Below are positions 1 to 5,935 of a stretch of 19,285 bases of DNA, one piece after another (position 1 is the first letter of the stretch; each line of letters opens with the position of its first letter). The stretch lies in the NCBI GenBank assembly GCA_014379065.1, contig JACMMM010000570.1, forward strand, positions 1 through 19,285, given 5' to 3'. Source of the DNA: Saprospiraceae bacterium (GTDB lineage: Bacteria; Bacteroidota; Bacteroidia; Chitinophagales; Saprospiraceae). A model generated the notes under the pieces. The model was not told where the DNA came from and did not search any database. It saw only the letters and a list, made by a program, of their open reading frames with translations. The position numbers and the translations under genes were made by a program.

Positions 1-1
1 A

Positions 2-139
2 ACGCAGGGCGCAGCGCTGTTCCATACTTTAAAATATATGTATTTGTGTTTATCATGTAAGAAAAACTTGATTGGTAATCCGTTAGAGAAGTTATGGCAA
101 CAGGACGAATTGCTAAAAGTTTTGTTACTTAAGGTATGA
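2..139 (+). CDS. Possible 3' end of a truncated upstream ORF, unrecognised
   Basis: An open frame enters from the left edge and ends at TGA 137-139. It would encode about 45 residues, ending with a leucine-rich stretch (LWQQDELLKVLLLK). I do not recognise a family, and an open frame this short in A/T-rich DNA can occur by chance. No terminator follows before the next gene. It may equally be non-coding sequence. Confidence 0.15.
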   Translation, partial: TQGAALFHTLKYMYLCLSCKKNLIGNPLEKLWQQDELLKVLLLKV

Positions 140-218
140 GGTTTTAACTATGGTGTAAGTGCTCGGAATAAATCTTAAAGTCCGTTCGCCAAAACCTTCG
201 CATTTTTGCAGCCAAATC

Positions 219-314
219 GTTCATAGTTTATCGTTTATCGTTTTTACCCGCCGTAGTCTTCCTGCCCGCCAAGCTTCAGCAGGCGGGGACGAAGGCGGGC
301 ATAGTTCATCGTTC
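219..314. repeat. GTTYATM heptamer array interrupted by a GC-rich palindromic element
   Basis: Seven-base units GTTCATA, GTTTATC, GTTTATC and a degenerate fourth unit run from 219 to 246. After a GC-rich block (247-300) the same kind of unit resumes as ATAGTTC and ATCGTTC (301-314) and abuts the ATG at 315. The block looks inserted into, or grown within, a short heptamer array. The array lies where the leader of the BatA-type gene should be. Confidence 0.6.
247..300. repeat. GC-rich imperfect inverted repeat (CCCGCC/GGCGGG)
   Basis: CCCGCC occurs at 247-252 and again near 265-270, and GGCGGG near 281-286 and 294-299, so nested arms can pair around the central AAGCTT. The block is far richer in G+C than its surroundings. 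It resembles dispersed palindromic repeats found in Bacteroidota and candidate-phyla genomes; that comparison is from memory. It could fold in the 5' leader and limit translation from the ATG at 315. Confidence 0.55.
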
Positions 315-2429
315 ATGCAATTCCTTTTCCCAGCATTCCTATCCGCCATCGCGGTCATATCCATCCCGATCATCATCCACCTGTTCTATTTCCGGCGGTT
401 CAAGCGGGTGTATTTCACCAACGTCCGCTTCCTCAAAGAAGTAAAGGAGGAGACCAGCAACCGTCAAAAACTGCGCAACCTGCTCGTGTTGCTCATGCGC
501 TGCCTGGCCATCGCCGCCATGGTGCTGGCCTTTGCGCAGCCCTTTATCCCGCTTTCTTCAGGGGTGAAAAAAGGCGAACGCGCCGTGTCGGTTTTTGTAG
601 ACAATTCGTTCAGCATGAACGCGCTATCCAAAGACGCACCCTTGTTGGAACTTGCCAAACAACGCGCCCGCGACATCATTTCCGCTTATGGCGTGGAGGA
701 TCGTTTTCAAGTGTTGACCAATGATTTTGAAGGCCGCGACCAACGCCTCATAAGCAAGGAAGATGCCCTTGCGCGCATTGAAGAAATTCGCACGAGCCCC
801 AGCTCACGCGAGCTTTCCAAAGCCCTCACCCGCCAGCAACAGTGCCTCAATACGGGCAAGCAAGAGAACAAGACCGCCTTTGTAGTCAGCGACTTCCAAG
901 CCAATATTGCCGATGTGGCCAACTTCCGCGATACGCTCATTGAGGTCAACCTAGTGCCTATGCGGGCAGTACAAGAGCGCAATGTGTCAGTGGACAGTGC
1001 ATGGTTTGAAAGCCCGGTGCAAATCCTCAATCAACCTGCCAAACTTCTCGTAAAACTCAGTAATCGAAGCGACGACGATGCCACCGACCTTCGACTCAGC
1101 CTCCGGCACGATGGCCAGACAAAGCCTGTCGGCGCGATCAGCATCCCGGCCCGCAGCACGCGGCTCGACACGGTGAGTTTTACCATACTGCACCCCGGCT
1201 GGCACGAAGCGCGGCTTTCGGTGACGGATTATCCTGTACAATTTGATGATGATTATTACCTTGCTTTTTATGTCGCCGAACGCATTAATGTGCTGGCGGT
1301 CAATGGTTCAGGAGAAAACAAATTCTTGGACAACGCTTTCTTGGGTGCCAAGTATTTCCACCTTGACAACGCTGGAGTGGGCGCCTTGGACTACTCTAAA
1401 TTTGCCGATTACCAACTCGTTATCCTCAACGAACTGCCCATCGTTTCCTCCGGCTTAGCTACCGAGTTAAAAGCCTTTTGCCAAAACGGCGGCAATGTGC
1501 TCGCGTTCCCCAGCCAGACCGCTGATTTGAATTCTTACAATGCTTTTTTGGGAATTTTTGCCGCCGGAAACCTTGGCGCGTACGAACCTACGCCGCGCCA
1601 GACCAGTCAGATCAACACCGAGGAATACGTTTTCCGTGACGTTTTCCTGAATAAAAGTGCCAACCTGCGCCTGCCAAACACCCAGGGCAATTTCAAAATC
1701 GCACCGGCGCGTGGTGAACAAATCCTCACGTACCGCGACGGCTCTTCCTTGCTTTCCAAATTCACACAAGGAGAGGGCGCACTCTATTTCAGCGCCGCCC
1801 CGCTCAATGAGCAAGTCAGCGATCTGGTGCGCAACGGCGAAGTCTTCGTTCCCATGTTGTTCAAAATGGCGATTGCTGGCACCAAAGGCCGCCAAATCGC
1901 TTACACCATCGGTAAGGATGAGGTTTTGGAAGCCAAGCACAAAGTCTCCGCCAGCGGCGAAATGAATTACAAACTCAAGTTGGTACCAGAGGGCGGAGCG
2001 TCAACGACCAACGATCAACAGTCAACAGCCAATGGTCAAAAGCCAACAGTCAACGGTCAACAGTCAACAGCCAACAGTCAAGAATTCATCCCCGAGCAGC
2101 GCATTTTGGGCTCCAGAGTGTTGCTCACCCCTGGCACCCAAATGCACGATGCAGGCTGGTACCAGCTTCATTTGCAAAGTGACAGCACACTTGCAGAGTT
2201 CGCCTTCAATTATGACCGCAAGGAAAGTAATCTGGCATTCAAAACGGACGAAGCCCTTGCCGAAGGACTTCCAAAAAATATGAAGGTGCTAGCCACCAAC
2301 GCAGAGGCCAATTTCAGCCAAGTAGTGGACGAGCAGGAGCGTGGCATTGTGCTGTGGCGCTGGTGCGTGGTTTTTGCGCTGCTGTTTTTGGCATTGGAGG
2401 TGTTGTTCTTGCGTTTATGGAAGGTATAG
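315..2429 (+). CDS. BatA-domain / VWA-like membrane protein
   Basis: This protein of about 704 residues has the architecture of Bacteroidota BatA-type proteins. An N-terminal double-membrane domain (residues 1-80) has hydrophobic segments at 4-24 and 56-78 around a conserved basic loop (FRRFKRVYFTNVRFLKEV). A VWA-like domain follows, with a MIDAS-like DNSFS at 96-100. A long periplasmic region comes next, and one C-terminal membrane helix ends the protein. Bat proteins are linked to aerotolerance and envelope stress, but the biochemical role is unknown. The frame stays open upstream to 159, yet those residues are translated repeat DNA and the family begins with a sequence like MQFLFP, so I chose 315. 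An insertion of 28 polar residues (563-590) is translated from a heptamer DNA array and is probably not ancestral. No operon partner is visible in the window. Confidence 0.85.
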   Translation: MQFLFPAFLSAIAVISIPIIIHLFYFRRFKRVYFTNVRFLKEVKEETSNRQKLRNLLVLLMRCLAIAAMVLAFAQPFIPLSSGVKKGERAVSVFVDNSFSMNALSKDAPLLELAKQRARDIISAYGVEDRFQVLTNDFEGRDQRLISKEDALARIEEIRTSPSSRELSKALTRQQQCLNTGKQENKTAFVVSDFQANIADVANFRDTLIEVNLVPMRAVQERNVSVDSAWFESPVQILNQPAKLLVKLSNRSDDDATDLRLSLRHDGQTKPVGAISIPARSTRLDTVSFTILHPGWHEARLSVTDYPVQFDDDYYLAFYVAERINVLAVNGSGENKFLDNAFLGAKYFHLDNAGVGALDYSKFADYQLVILNELPIVSSGLATELKAFCQNGGNVLAFPSQTADLNSYNAFLGIFAAGNLGAYEPTPRQTSQINTEEYVFRDVFLNKSANLRLPNTQGNFKIAPARGEQILTYRDGSSLLSKFTQGEGALYFSAAPLNEQVSDLVRNGEVFVPMLFKMAIAGTKGRQIAYTIGKDEVLEAKHKVSASGEMNYKLKLVPEGGASTTNDQQSTANGQKPTVNGQQSTANSQEFIPEQRILGSRVLLTPGTQMHDAGWYQLHLQSDSTLAEFAFNYDRKESNLAFKTDEALAEGLPKNMKVLATNAEANFSQVVDEQERGIVLWRWCVVFALLFLALEVLFLRLWKV
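2001..2084 (+). repeat. In-frame array of 12 heptamers, consensus YCAACRG, inside the BatA-type gene
   Basis: The 84 bases divide exactly into twelve 7-bp units: TCAACGA, CCAACGA, TCAACAG, TCAACAG, CCAATGG, TCAAAAG, CCAACAG, TCAACGG, TCAACAG, TCAACAG, CCAACAG, TCAAGAA. Twelve units equal 28 codons, so the reading frame is kept. Gain or loss of units in numbers not divisible by three would frameshift the C-terminal part, including the last membrane helix. Confidence 0.85.
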
Positions 2430-2449
2430 TAGTGTAGGCAAAAACAACA

Positions 2450-2495
2450 AAATGAGCCATCTCACCCCGAACGATCGGGATGGGATGGCTCATTT
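2450..2495 (+). terminator. Hairpin terminator downstream of the BatA-type gene
   Basis: AAATGAGCCATC (2450-2461) pairs perfectly with GATGGCTCATTT (2484-2495), and the inner part can pair CCCG with CGGG. It lies 20 bases after the TAG. The tail (CATTTATGGGGATTT) is only moderately T-rich, and the stem has A/T at its base on both sides, so it might act in both directions. Confidence 0.7.
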
Positions 2496-2623
2496 CATTT
2501 ATGGGGATTTGATCTATTTAACTGTGTTGGGAATGATTACCTTATCTCTACTGTGAGAAGCAATCTGGGAATCTTTTAAATTTCCTTTGCAATTGTGTAA
2601 CGTATTACTGACCTTGATGACTA

Positions 2624-2631
2624 CACCTTTG
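2624..2631 (+). promoter_or_regulatory. Weak candidate -7 element for the beta-barrel gene
   Basis: CACCTTTG differs by one base from the Bacteroidota -7 consensus TAnnTTTG and would give a leader of about 60 bases before the ATG at 2700. I see no TTTG at the proper distance upstream, so support is weak. Nothing else was recognised in the 2496-2699 intergenic stretch. Confidence 0.25.
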
Positions 2632-2699
2632 CCTTGAAAAAACCAGCTCATAAAGCCATTCTAACAATTCATTTTATAATTTAGCAAAACCATTCTCTT

Positions 2700-3377
2700 A
2701 TGAACATTCGTGCATTTTTTCTGACCATTGCGCTTGCCGCAATATTTTTTATCCCTCAGAGCCAGGCTCAGGTAGCCATCAAAGCAGGGGTAAACTTCGC
2801 CAGCATTTCTGAATCGGCCTCGCTGGAAGAATACGAATCGCTGAAAAACAACACGGTAGCTGGGTTCCAAGCCGGCGTATCCTTTGACCTCGGCTTGTCC
2901 GACATGTTTACCATCCAGCCAGAGCTCCTTTTTATCCAGAAAGGCGGCAAATCAACTTATATCCTCAATGAGGACAACAAATTTGTATCGCGGCTTTACT
3001 ACAACTATGTAGAAGTGCCCGTGCTTGCAAAACTGAAATTCTATAAAGAAGACGGCGGTGGTTTTTACCTCCTTGGTGGGCCTTTTGTCGGGTTGGCAGT
3101 CAGTGGTAAATCAAGAAATACCACCACAGTGCTTGGTGTTGACAACACTGATGAAAATGAATTCAACTTTGACAACGATGATGAAGCCGAACGCCAACGC
3201 CGTACAGACTGGGGTGTTTCCTTCGGCGGCGGAGTCAAATTTGGCCACATGTTTGTGGATGCGCGTTACAATCTCGGCATCAACAACTTGCTTGACGACG
3301 ACAGCAACAACCAGAATGACAACAAAGCTTACCGCCGGACGCGTGGTATCGGTCTGGTACTAGGCTACGAATTTTAA
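2700..3377 (+). CDS. PorT-like outer-membrane beta-barrel protein
   Basis: This 225-residue protein starts with a Sec signal peptide (residues 1 to about 23, ending SQAQ). Alternating hydrophobic strands follow, as in the outer membrane protein beta-barrel family (PF13568, PorT-like). Typical family features are the opening VAIKAGVNFAS, the strand pair near IQPELLFIQKGGK, YNYVEVPVLAKLKF in the middle, GVSFGGGVKFG, and a terminal strand ending GLVLGYEF with aromatic Phe. Strongly acidic Asn/Asp loops (about 146-160 and 199-210) may bind cations or face outward. The family comprises small barrels of mostly unknown function. The lipoprotein gene begins 41 bases downstream with no terminator between them, so the two may be co-transcribed. 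Assignment to the fold is good; a specific role cannot be given. Confidence 0.85.
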   Translation: MNIRAFFLTIALAAIFFIPQSQAQVAIKAGVNFASISESASLEEYESLKNNTVAGFQAGVSFDLGLSDMFTIQPELLFIQKGGKSTYILNEDNKFVSRLYYNYVEVPVLAKLKFYKEDGGGFYLLGGPFVGLAVSGKSRNTTTVLGVDNTDENEFNFDNDDEAERQRRTDWGVSFGGGVKFGHMFVDARYNLGINNLLDDDSNNQNDNKAYRRTRGIGLVLGYEF

Positions 3378-3398
3378 AGAACCCTTTTCAAATCAACT

Positions 3399-3418
3399 CA
3401 CCAACATATTCAAACACC
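3399..3418 (+). promoter_or_regulatory. Leader shared by the two lipoprotein genes, copy A
   Basis: The 20 bases before this ATG match the 20 bases before the second lipoprotein gene (4799-4818) with a single difference (CACC against CACT at the start). The match continues into the signal peptide codons. It may be a translation-initiation leader kept after duplication. Confidence 0.5.
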
Positions 3419-3859
3419 ATGAAAAAGCAATTTTTATTTGCTGGCCTTCTGGCATTTTGCTCGGCCGGTTCCGGACTGGTTTCTTGCACTGACACCCCGT
3501 CCGAGAATCGTCAAGATGCTAAGGAAAATGTTCAGGATGCCAAAGAAAACCTCAAAGATGCAGGTCAAAATACGTCCGATGCTTTAAGGGCAGAACGTGA
3601 TGACCTATCTGCCAAATTGGACAAAGCAGGTCGCGAACTGGATGCCGAAATTGAGGAACTCGACCGTAAGATCGAAAAGGCTACGGCCAAAGAAAAAGCC
3701 CAGTGGCAGGAACGCCGCAGGGTACTGGCCGCCGAACGCGACGAATTGAAATCCGACATGAGGCGCGTTGGAGAGGACATGAAAGATGGCTGGAACGACT
3801 TCAAAACCGCTACCGCCAGAAAACTTGACAAAATTTCAGCAGACCTGAAAGAGAACTAG
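3419..3859 (+). CDS. Coiled-coil lipoprotein, paralogue A
   Basis: This 146-residue protein has a lipoprotein signal peptide with lipobox LVSC, so Cys23 should be lipidated. The mature part is almost wholly helical and charged. From about residue 33 it runs in 7-residue units that mostly begin with Asp (DAKENVQ, DAKENLK, DAGQNTS, DALRAER, DDLSAKL, DKAGREL, DAEIEEL, DRKIEKA), followed by an ERRR-rich segment and a conserved end (GWNDFKTATARKLDKIS). This predicts a long alanine-rich coiled coil tethered to a membrane. I do not recognise a named family; E. coli Lpp is only an architectural analogy. A paralogue with nearly the same leader, signal peptide and terminator lies at 4819-5274, and the C-terminal 91 aligned residues differ at about 14 positions. 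The ATG follows a leader without a Shine-Dalgarno sequence. Confidence 0.85.
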   Translation: MKKQFLFAGLLAFCSAGSGLVSCTDTPSENRQDAKENVQDAKENLKDAGQNTSDALRAERDDLSAKLDKAGRELDAEIEELDRKIEKATAKEKAQWQERRRVLAAERDELKSDMRRVGEDMKDGWNDFKTATARKLDKISADLKEN

Positions 3860-3877
3860 AATTAGATAATTATAGTA

Positions 3878-3908
3878 GGCCGCCTCAGAAACGAGGCGGC
3901 CTTTTTTT
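3878..3908 (+). terminator. Rho-independent terminator after lipoprotein A
   Basis: A 9-bp perfect stem, GGCCGCCTC (3878-3886) with GAGGCGGCC (3893-3901), has a 6-base loop AGAAAC and is followed directly by seven T. The same stem recurs after lipoprotein B (5299-5327) with a different loop. Confidence 0.95.
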
Positions 3909-3948
3909 ATATCTATTGCTAAGGAATATCCTATCTCAGCGTTTCCAC

Positions 3949-3972
3949 AAGCAATTTTCCACAAAATTGCTT
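3949..3972. repeat. Perfect inverted repeat, 10-bp arms, first of three palindromes
   Basis: AAGCAATTTT (3949-3958) and AAAATTGCTT (3963-3972) are separated by CCAC. This palindrome lies in the gap between lipoprotein A and the AraC-type gene. It has no T-tract, so it is not an obvious terminator. Confidence 0.7.
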
Positions 3973-3976
3973 CGAG

Positions 3977-3996
3977 TTGGGGAAAAAATTCCCCAA
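3977..3996. repeat. Perfect inverted repeat TTGGGGAA/TTCCCCAA, second of three palindromes
   Basis: TTGGGGAA (3977-3984) and TTCCCCAA (3989-3996) flank AAAA. The half-site TTCCCCAA also occurs at 9193-9200 upstream of rpoN, and also once within coding DNA near 17125, so it is not exclusive to regulatory regions. Confidence 0.65.
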
Positions 3997-4038
3997 ATAG
4001 CATAATTAATTTCTGGCCTCCGTTTTTTATTACTATGG

Positions 4039-4061
4039 TAGCAAAGTGCCACACTTTGCTA
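4039..4061. repeat. Perfect inverted repeat TAGCAAAGTG/CACTTTGCTA upstream of the AraC-type gene
   Basis: Ten-base arms at 4039-4048 and 4052-4061 surround CCA, followed by TTTTAC. It ends 72 bases before the AraC-type start codon, a distance suitable for an operator, but it could also be a hairpin or a dispersed repeat. Apart from the three palindromes and the terminator, I see nothing else in 3860-4133. Confidence 0.6.
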
Positions 4062-4133
4062 TTTTACATAAAATAAACTTCGCTGAAAAACCATACCCTT
4101 TCTGAGGCTGTTTCACACTAAATCAATCACAAA

Positions 4134-4778
4134 ATGAGGATATTCATCAAATATATGGTAAGCACGCGCTGTAAATTAGCGGTGATGGAAGTTTTTAACA
4201 AACTTGACCTACACGCCAGCATGATAGATCTAGGCGAATTTGAAGTTATTGAAGATCTCTCCTGTGAGCAAAAAATGCAGTTAAAAACTGATTTGCTCAA
4301 TCTGGGACTTGAGCTGATAGAAGACAGGAAAGAGGTATTGATCGAAAAGGTAAAAGATGCAATTATTGAAGTAATTCATCATAAAGATGGTATAGCCAAA
4401 TTCAAGTTTTCTGTTTATTTAAGTCGAAAATTGAATTACCATTATACTTATCTGGCAAATGTATTTTCAGCATTGCAAGGAATTACCATTGAACAATTCA
4501 TCATTGCACATAAAATTGAGCGGATAAAAGAGTTGATAATTTATGGTGAGTGCAATATGACAGAGATCGCTTGGAAAATGAATTATAGCAGCGTAGCACA
4601 TTTGTCCAATCAATTTAAAAAATCTACGGGACTTTCTCCTTCTCTTTTTAAACAACTACGCCAACAAAAACGAAGCCCTCTGGAAGAAATTGGAAGTAGG
4701 CACTCTATTACACAAATGCCACTTCAACACCCACAAGCGGCCATTAATATGAATATTACCAGGCCAGTAAGAATTTAA
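4134..4778 (+). CDS. AraC-family regulator with HMA-like N-terminal domain
   Basis: This 214-residue protein has a C-terminal AraC-type DNA-binding domain (about 95-180). The second helix-turn-helix is clear: NMTEIAWKMNYSSVAHLSNQF, then KKSTGLSPSLFKQLR in family style (two adjoining parts of one motif). Residues 1-65 look like the beta-alpha-beta-beta-alpha-beta ferredoxin-like fold of heavy-metal-associated domains, as I recall for short Bacteroidota AraC proteins opening with IKNMVCxRC. Here the pair is Ser10 and Cys13 (VSTRC), so a two-cysteine metal site is absent. The gene is AT-rich: the 60-base lines at 4321 and 4441 are 32% and 30% G+C, against 53% for the line at 5101 in the next gene. 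It sits between two lipoprotein paralogues, and the B leader begins about 20 bases after its stop, so it may be co-transcribed with or regulate them. AraC membership is firm; the HMA reading is inference. Confidence 0.88.
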   Translation: MRIFIKYMVSTRCKLAVMEVFNKLDLHASMIDLGEFEVIEDLSCEQKMQLKTDLLNLGLELIEDRKEVLIEKVKDAIIEVIHHKDGIAKFKFSVYLSRKLNYHYTYLANVFSALQGITIEQFIIAHKIERIKELIIYGECNMTEIAWKMNYSSVAHLSNQFKKSTGLSPSLFKQLRQQKRSPLEEIGSRHSITQMPLQHPQAAINMNITRPVRI

Positions 4779-4798
4779 GATAAAAAAAATAAAATTTT

Positions 4799-4818
4799 CA
4801 CTAACATATTCAAACACC
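4799..4818 (+). promoter_or_regulatory. Leader shared by the two lipoprotein genes, copy B
   Basis: These 20 bases repeat the leader of lipoprotein A with one substitution. Upstream of this block the similarity fades, apart from a loose GAATTTTAAAGA-like match, which suggests the left edge of the duplication lies here. Confidence 0.5.
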
Positions 4819-5274
4819 ATGAAAAAGCAATTTTTGTTTGCTGGCCTATTGGCCTTTTGTTCCGCCGGCGCGGTGCTCACTTCCTGTTCTGACGGTCAGG
4901 CCGAGCGAAAGCAAGAAGCCGTCCAAGATGCCAAAGAAAACCTACAGGATGCCAAGAACGACCTAAAAGATGCAAATCAAGACGCTGCCAACGCTTTGAG
5001 AGCCGAACGTGATGAACTTTCGGCTAAAATGGACAAAGCAGGCCGGGATCTTGATGCCGAAATTGAAGCACTTGACCGAAAAATGGAAAAGGCCACAGCC
5101 AAAGAAAAGGCCCGTTGGCAAGAACGCCGGAAGAGACTTGCGGCTGAAAGAGAGGAACTCAAGGCCGATATGAACCGTCTTGGAGAGGATATGAAAGATG
5201 GTTGGAATGATTTCAAGACGGCTACTGCCAGAAAGCTAGATAAGATATCCGAAGATTTGAAGTCTGATAATTAA
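4819..5274 (+). CDS. Coiled-coil lipoprotein, paralogue B
   Basis: This 151-residue protein is a close copy of the protein at 3419-3859. It has a signal peptide with lipobox LTSC (Cys23 lipidated) and a helical charged body in heptads (DAKENLQ, DAKNDLK, DANQDAA, NALRAER, DELSAKM, DKAGRDL, DAEIEAL, DRKMEKA). The same C-terminal block GWNDFKTATARKLDKIS is present. Compared with copy A it is five residues longer, partly from extra residues just after the lipid anchor. The last 30 residues are the most conserved, so any binding function may lie there. The stop codon lies inside a threefold 10-bp direct repeat that leads into the terminator. The function is not recognised; a membrane-anchored spacer or stress lipoprotein is plausible. 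Confidence 0.85.
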   Translation: MKKQFLFAGLLAFCSAGAVLTSCSDGQAERKQEAVQDAKENLQDAKNDLKDANQDAANALRAERDELSAKMDKAGRDLDAEIEALDRKMEKATAKEKARWQERRKRLAAEREELKADMNRLGEDMKDGWNDFKTATARKLDKISEDLKSDN

Positions 5275-5300
5275 GATAGGTTAAGATAGGTTAAGATAGG
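5271..5300 (+). repeat. Three perfect tandem copies of TTAAGATAGG
   Basis: Copies at 5271-5280, 5281-5290 and 5291-5300 are identical. The first contains the TAA stop (5272-5274) of lipoprotein B, and the last provides the GG that opens the terminator stem. Copy A has no such repeat before its terminator (only TATAGTAGG), so the expansion happened after or during duplication. Confidence 0.9.
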
Positions 5301-5327
5301 CCGCCTCGTTTTAGAGGCGGCCTTTTT
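5299..5327 (+). terminator. Rho-independent terminator after lipoprotein B
   Basis: The stem GGCCGCCTC (5299-5307) with GAGGCGGCC (5314-5322) has loop GTTTTA and is followed by five T. The stem is identical to that at 3878-3908. It ends only five bases before the 3' end of the convergent receiver gene. Confidence 0.95.
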
Positions 5328-5332
5328 ATATA

Positions 5333-5674
5333 TTACCAGGGCAAATCTGTCGCCGATATTGGTTTGCTAATAAAGTAGTCAGCACCCGCCGCCAGTGCCT
5401 CTGCGCGTATATCAATGGCACTAATCATCACAACTTCGATTACATGGTTGTTTCTGATGTTTCGAAAATCACTGATATGGTCAATGCCATAGCCATCGGG
5501 AAGGTTGTTGTCCAACAAAATCACATCTGGTGGCATCAAAATGGCTTTTTCCAATGCCTCTGCAAGCGAATAGGCATAATCAATGCGTGCAAATTTGGAG
5601 CGGAACAAACGCGCCATAAGGAGGCAAGCATCTATTTCATCATCAATAATAAGTAGTTTTTTTTCGCGTCGCAT
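5333..5674 (-). CDS. Orphan single-domain response regulator, apparently missing helix 5
   Basis: This 113-residue protein is a receiver domain only. Acidic pocket Asp11-Asp12, phospho-acceptor Asp55 in LLDNNLPDG, Ser85 at the switch Thr/Ser position (VVMISA) and Lys104 in FISKP are all present, so phosphorylation should be possible. Receivers of this family normally continue some 15 residues beyond KP to form helix alpha-5; here the chain stops at SATDLPW. The stop codon lies beside the terminator of lipoprotein B, so the 3' end may have been lost in the rearrangement that duplicated the lipoprotein gene. No kinase gene adjoins it, and the nearest is at 7671. The start at 5674 is the only ATG that leaves a complete first strand (KKLLIIDDE). 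Confidence 0.85.
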   Translation of the reverse strand: MRREKKLLIIDDEIDACLLMARLFRSKFARIDYAYSLAEALEKAILMPPDVILLDNNLPDGYGIDHISDFRNIRNNHVIEVVMISAIDIRAEALAAGADYFISKPISATDLPW

Positions 5675-5935
5675 AGCTTAAACATTAAAATATTTTCATT
5701 GAGAATTAAAGAGTTTCTACTAGTTGGTAAATAAATAAGCCATGCGACATGGGTACTTTTCGAGGTGCTTTTTCTACATTTTTCCTCAAAATGGGTGTAT
5801 CATGAGGCGTTTAATTTGCTTTTAAATATGGCACAAGGTTTTTATTCTTAGCAATACAAGACACAAAACAAACACAATTTTTCAAAGTGTCGAAAGCACA
5901 CGTATTTTTTTAACCGATTAAATTAAAACTTAACC
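5675..5935. other. Divergent intergenic region between receiver and YtxH-like genes
   Basis: This A/T-rich stretch must carry promoters in both directions. I see no strong -33 TTTG / -7 TAnnTTTG pair, no palindrome with arms longer than about 5 bp and no ORF. TGGCAC at 5829-5834 resembles a sigma-54 -24 element but lacks a matching -12 GC. Confidence 0.4.

Noticed and set aside
159..314. N-terminal 52-residue extension of the BatA-type protein
   Set aside because: It translates the heptamer units and the GC-rich palindrome and lacks family resemblance; the family begins at the double-membrane domain.
2001..2084. CRISPR-like array
   Set aside because: Units are 7 bp and contiguous without spacers, and they lie in frame inside a gene.
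5829..5845. Possible sigma-54 promoter (TGGCAC) upstream of the YtxH-like gene
   Set aside because: The -24 half fits, but the base pair ten bases after GG is TT rather than GC, so there is no -12 element.
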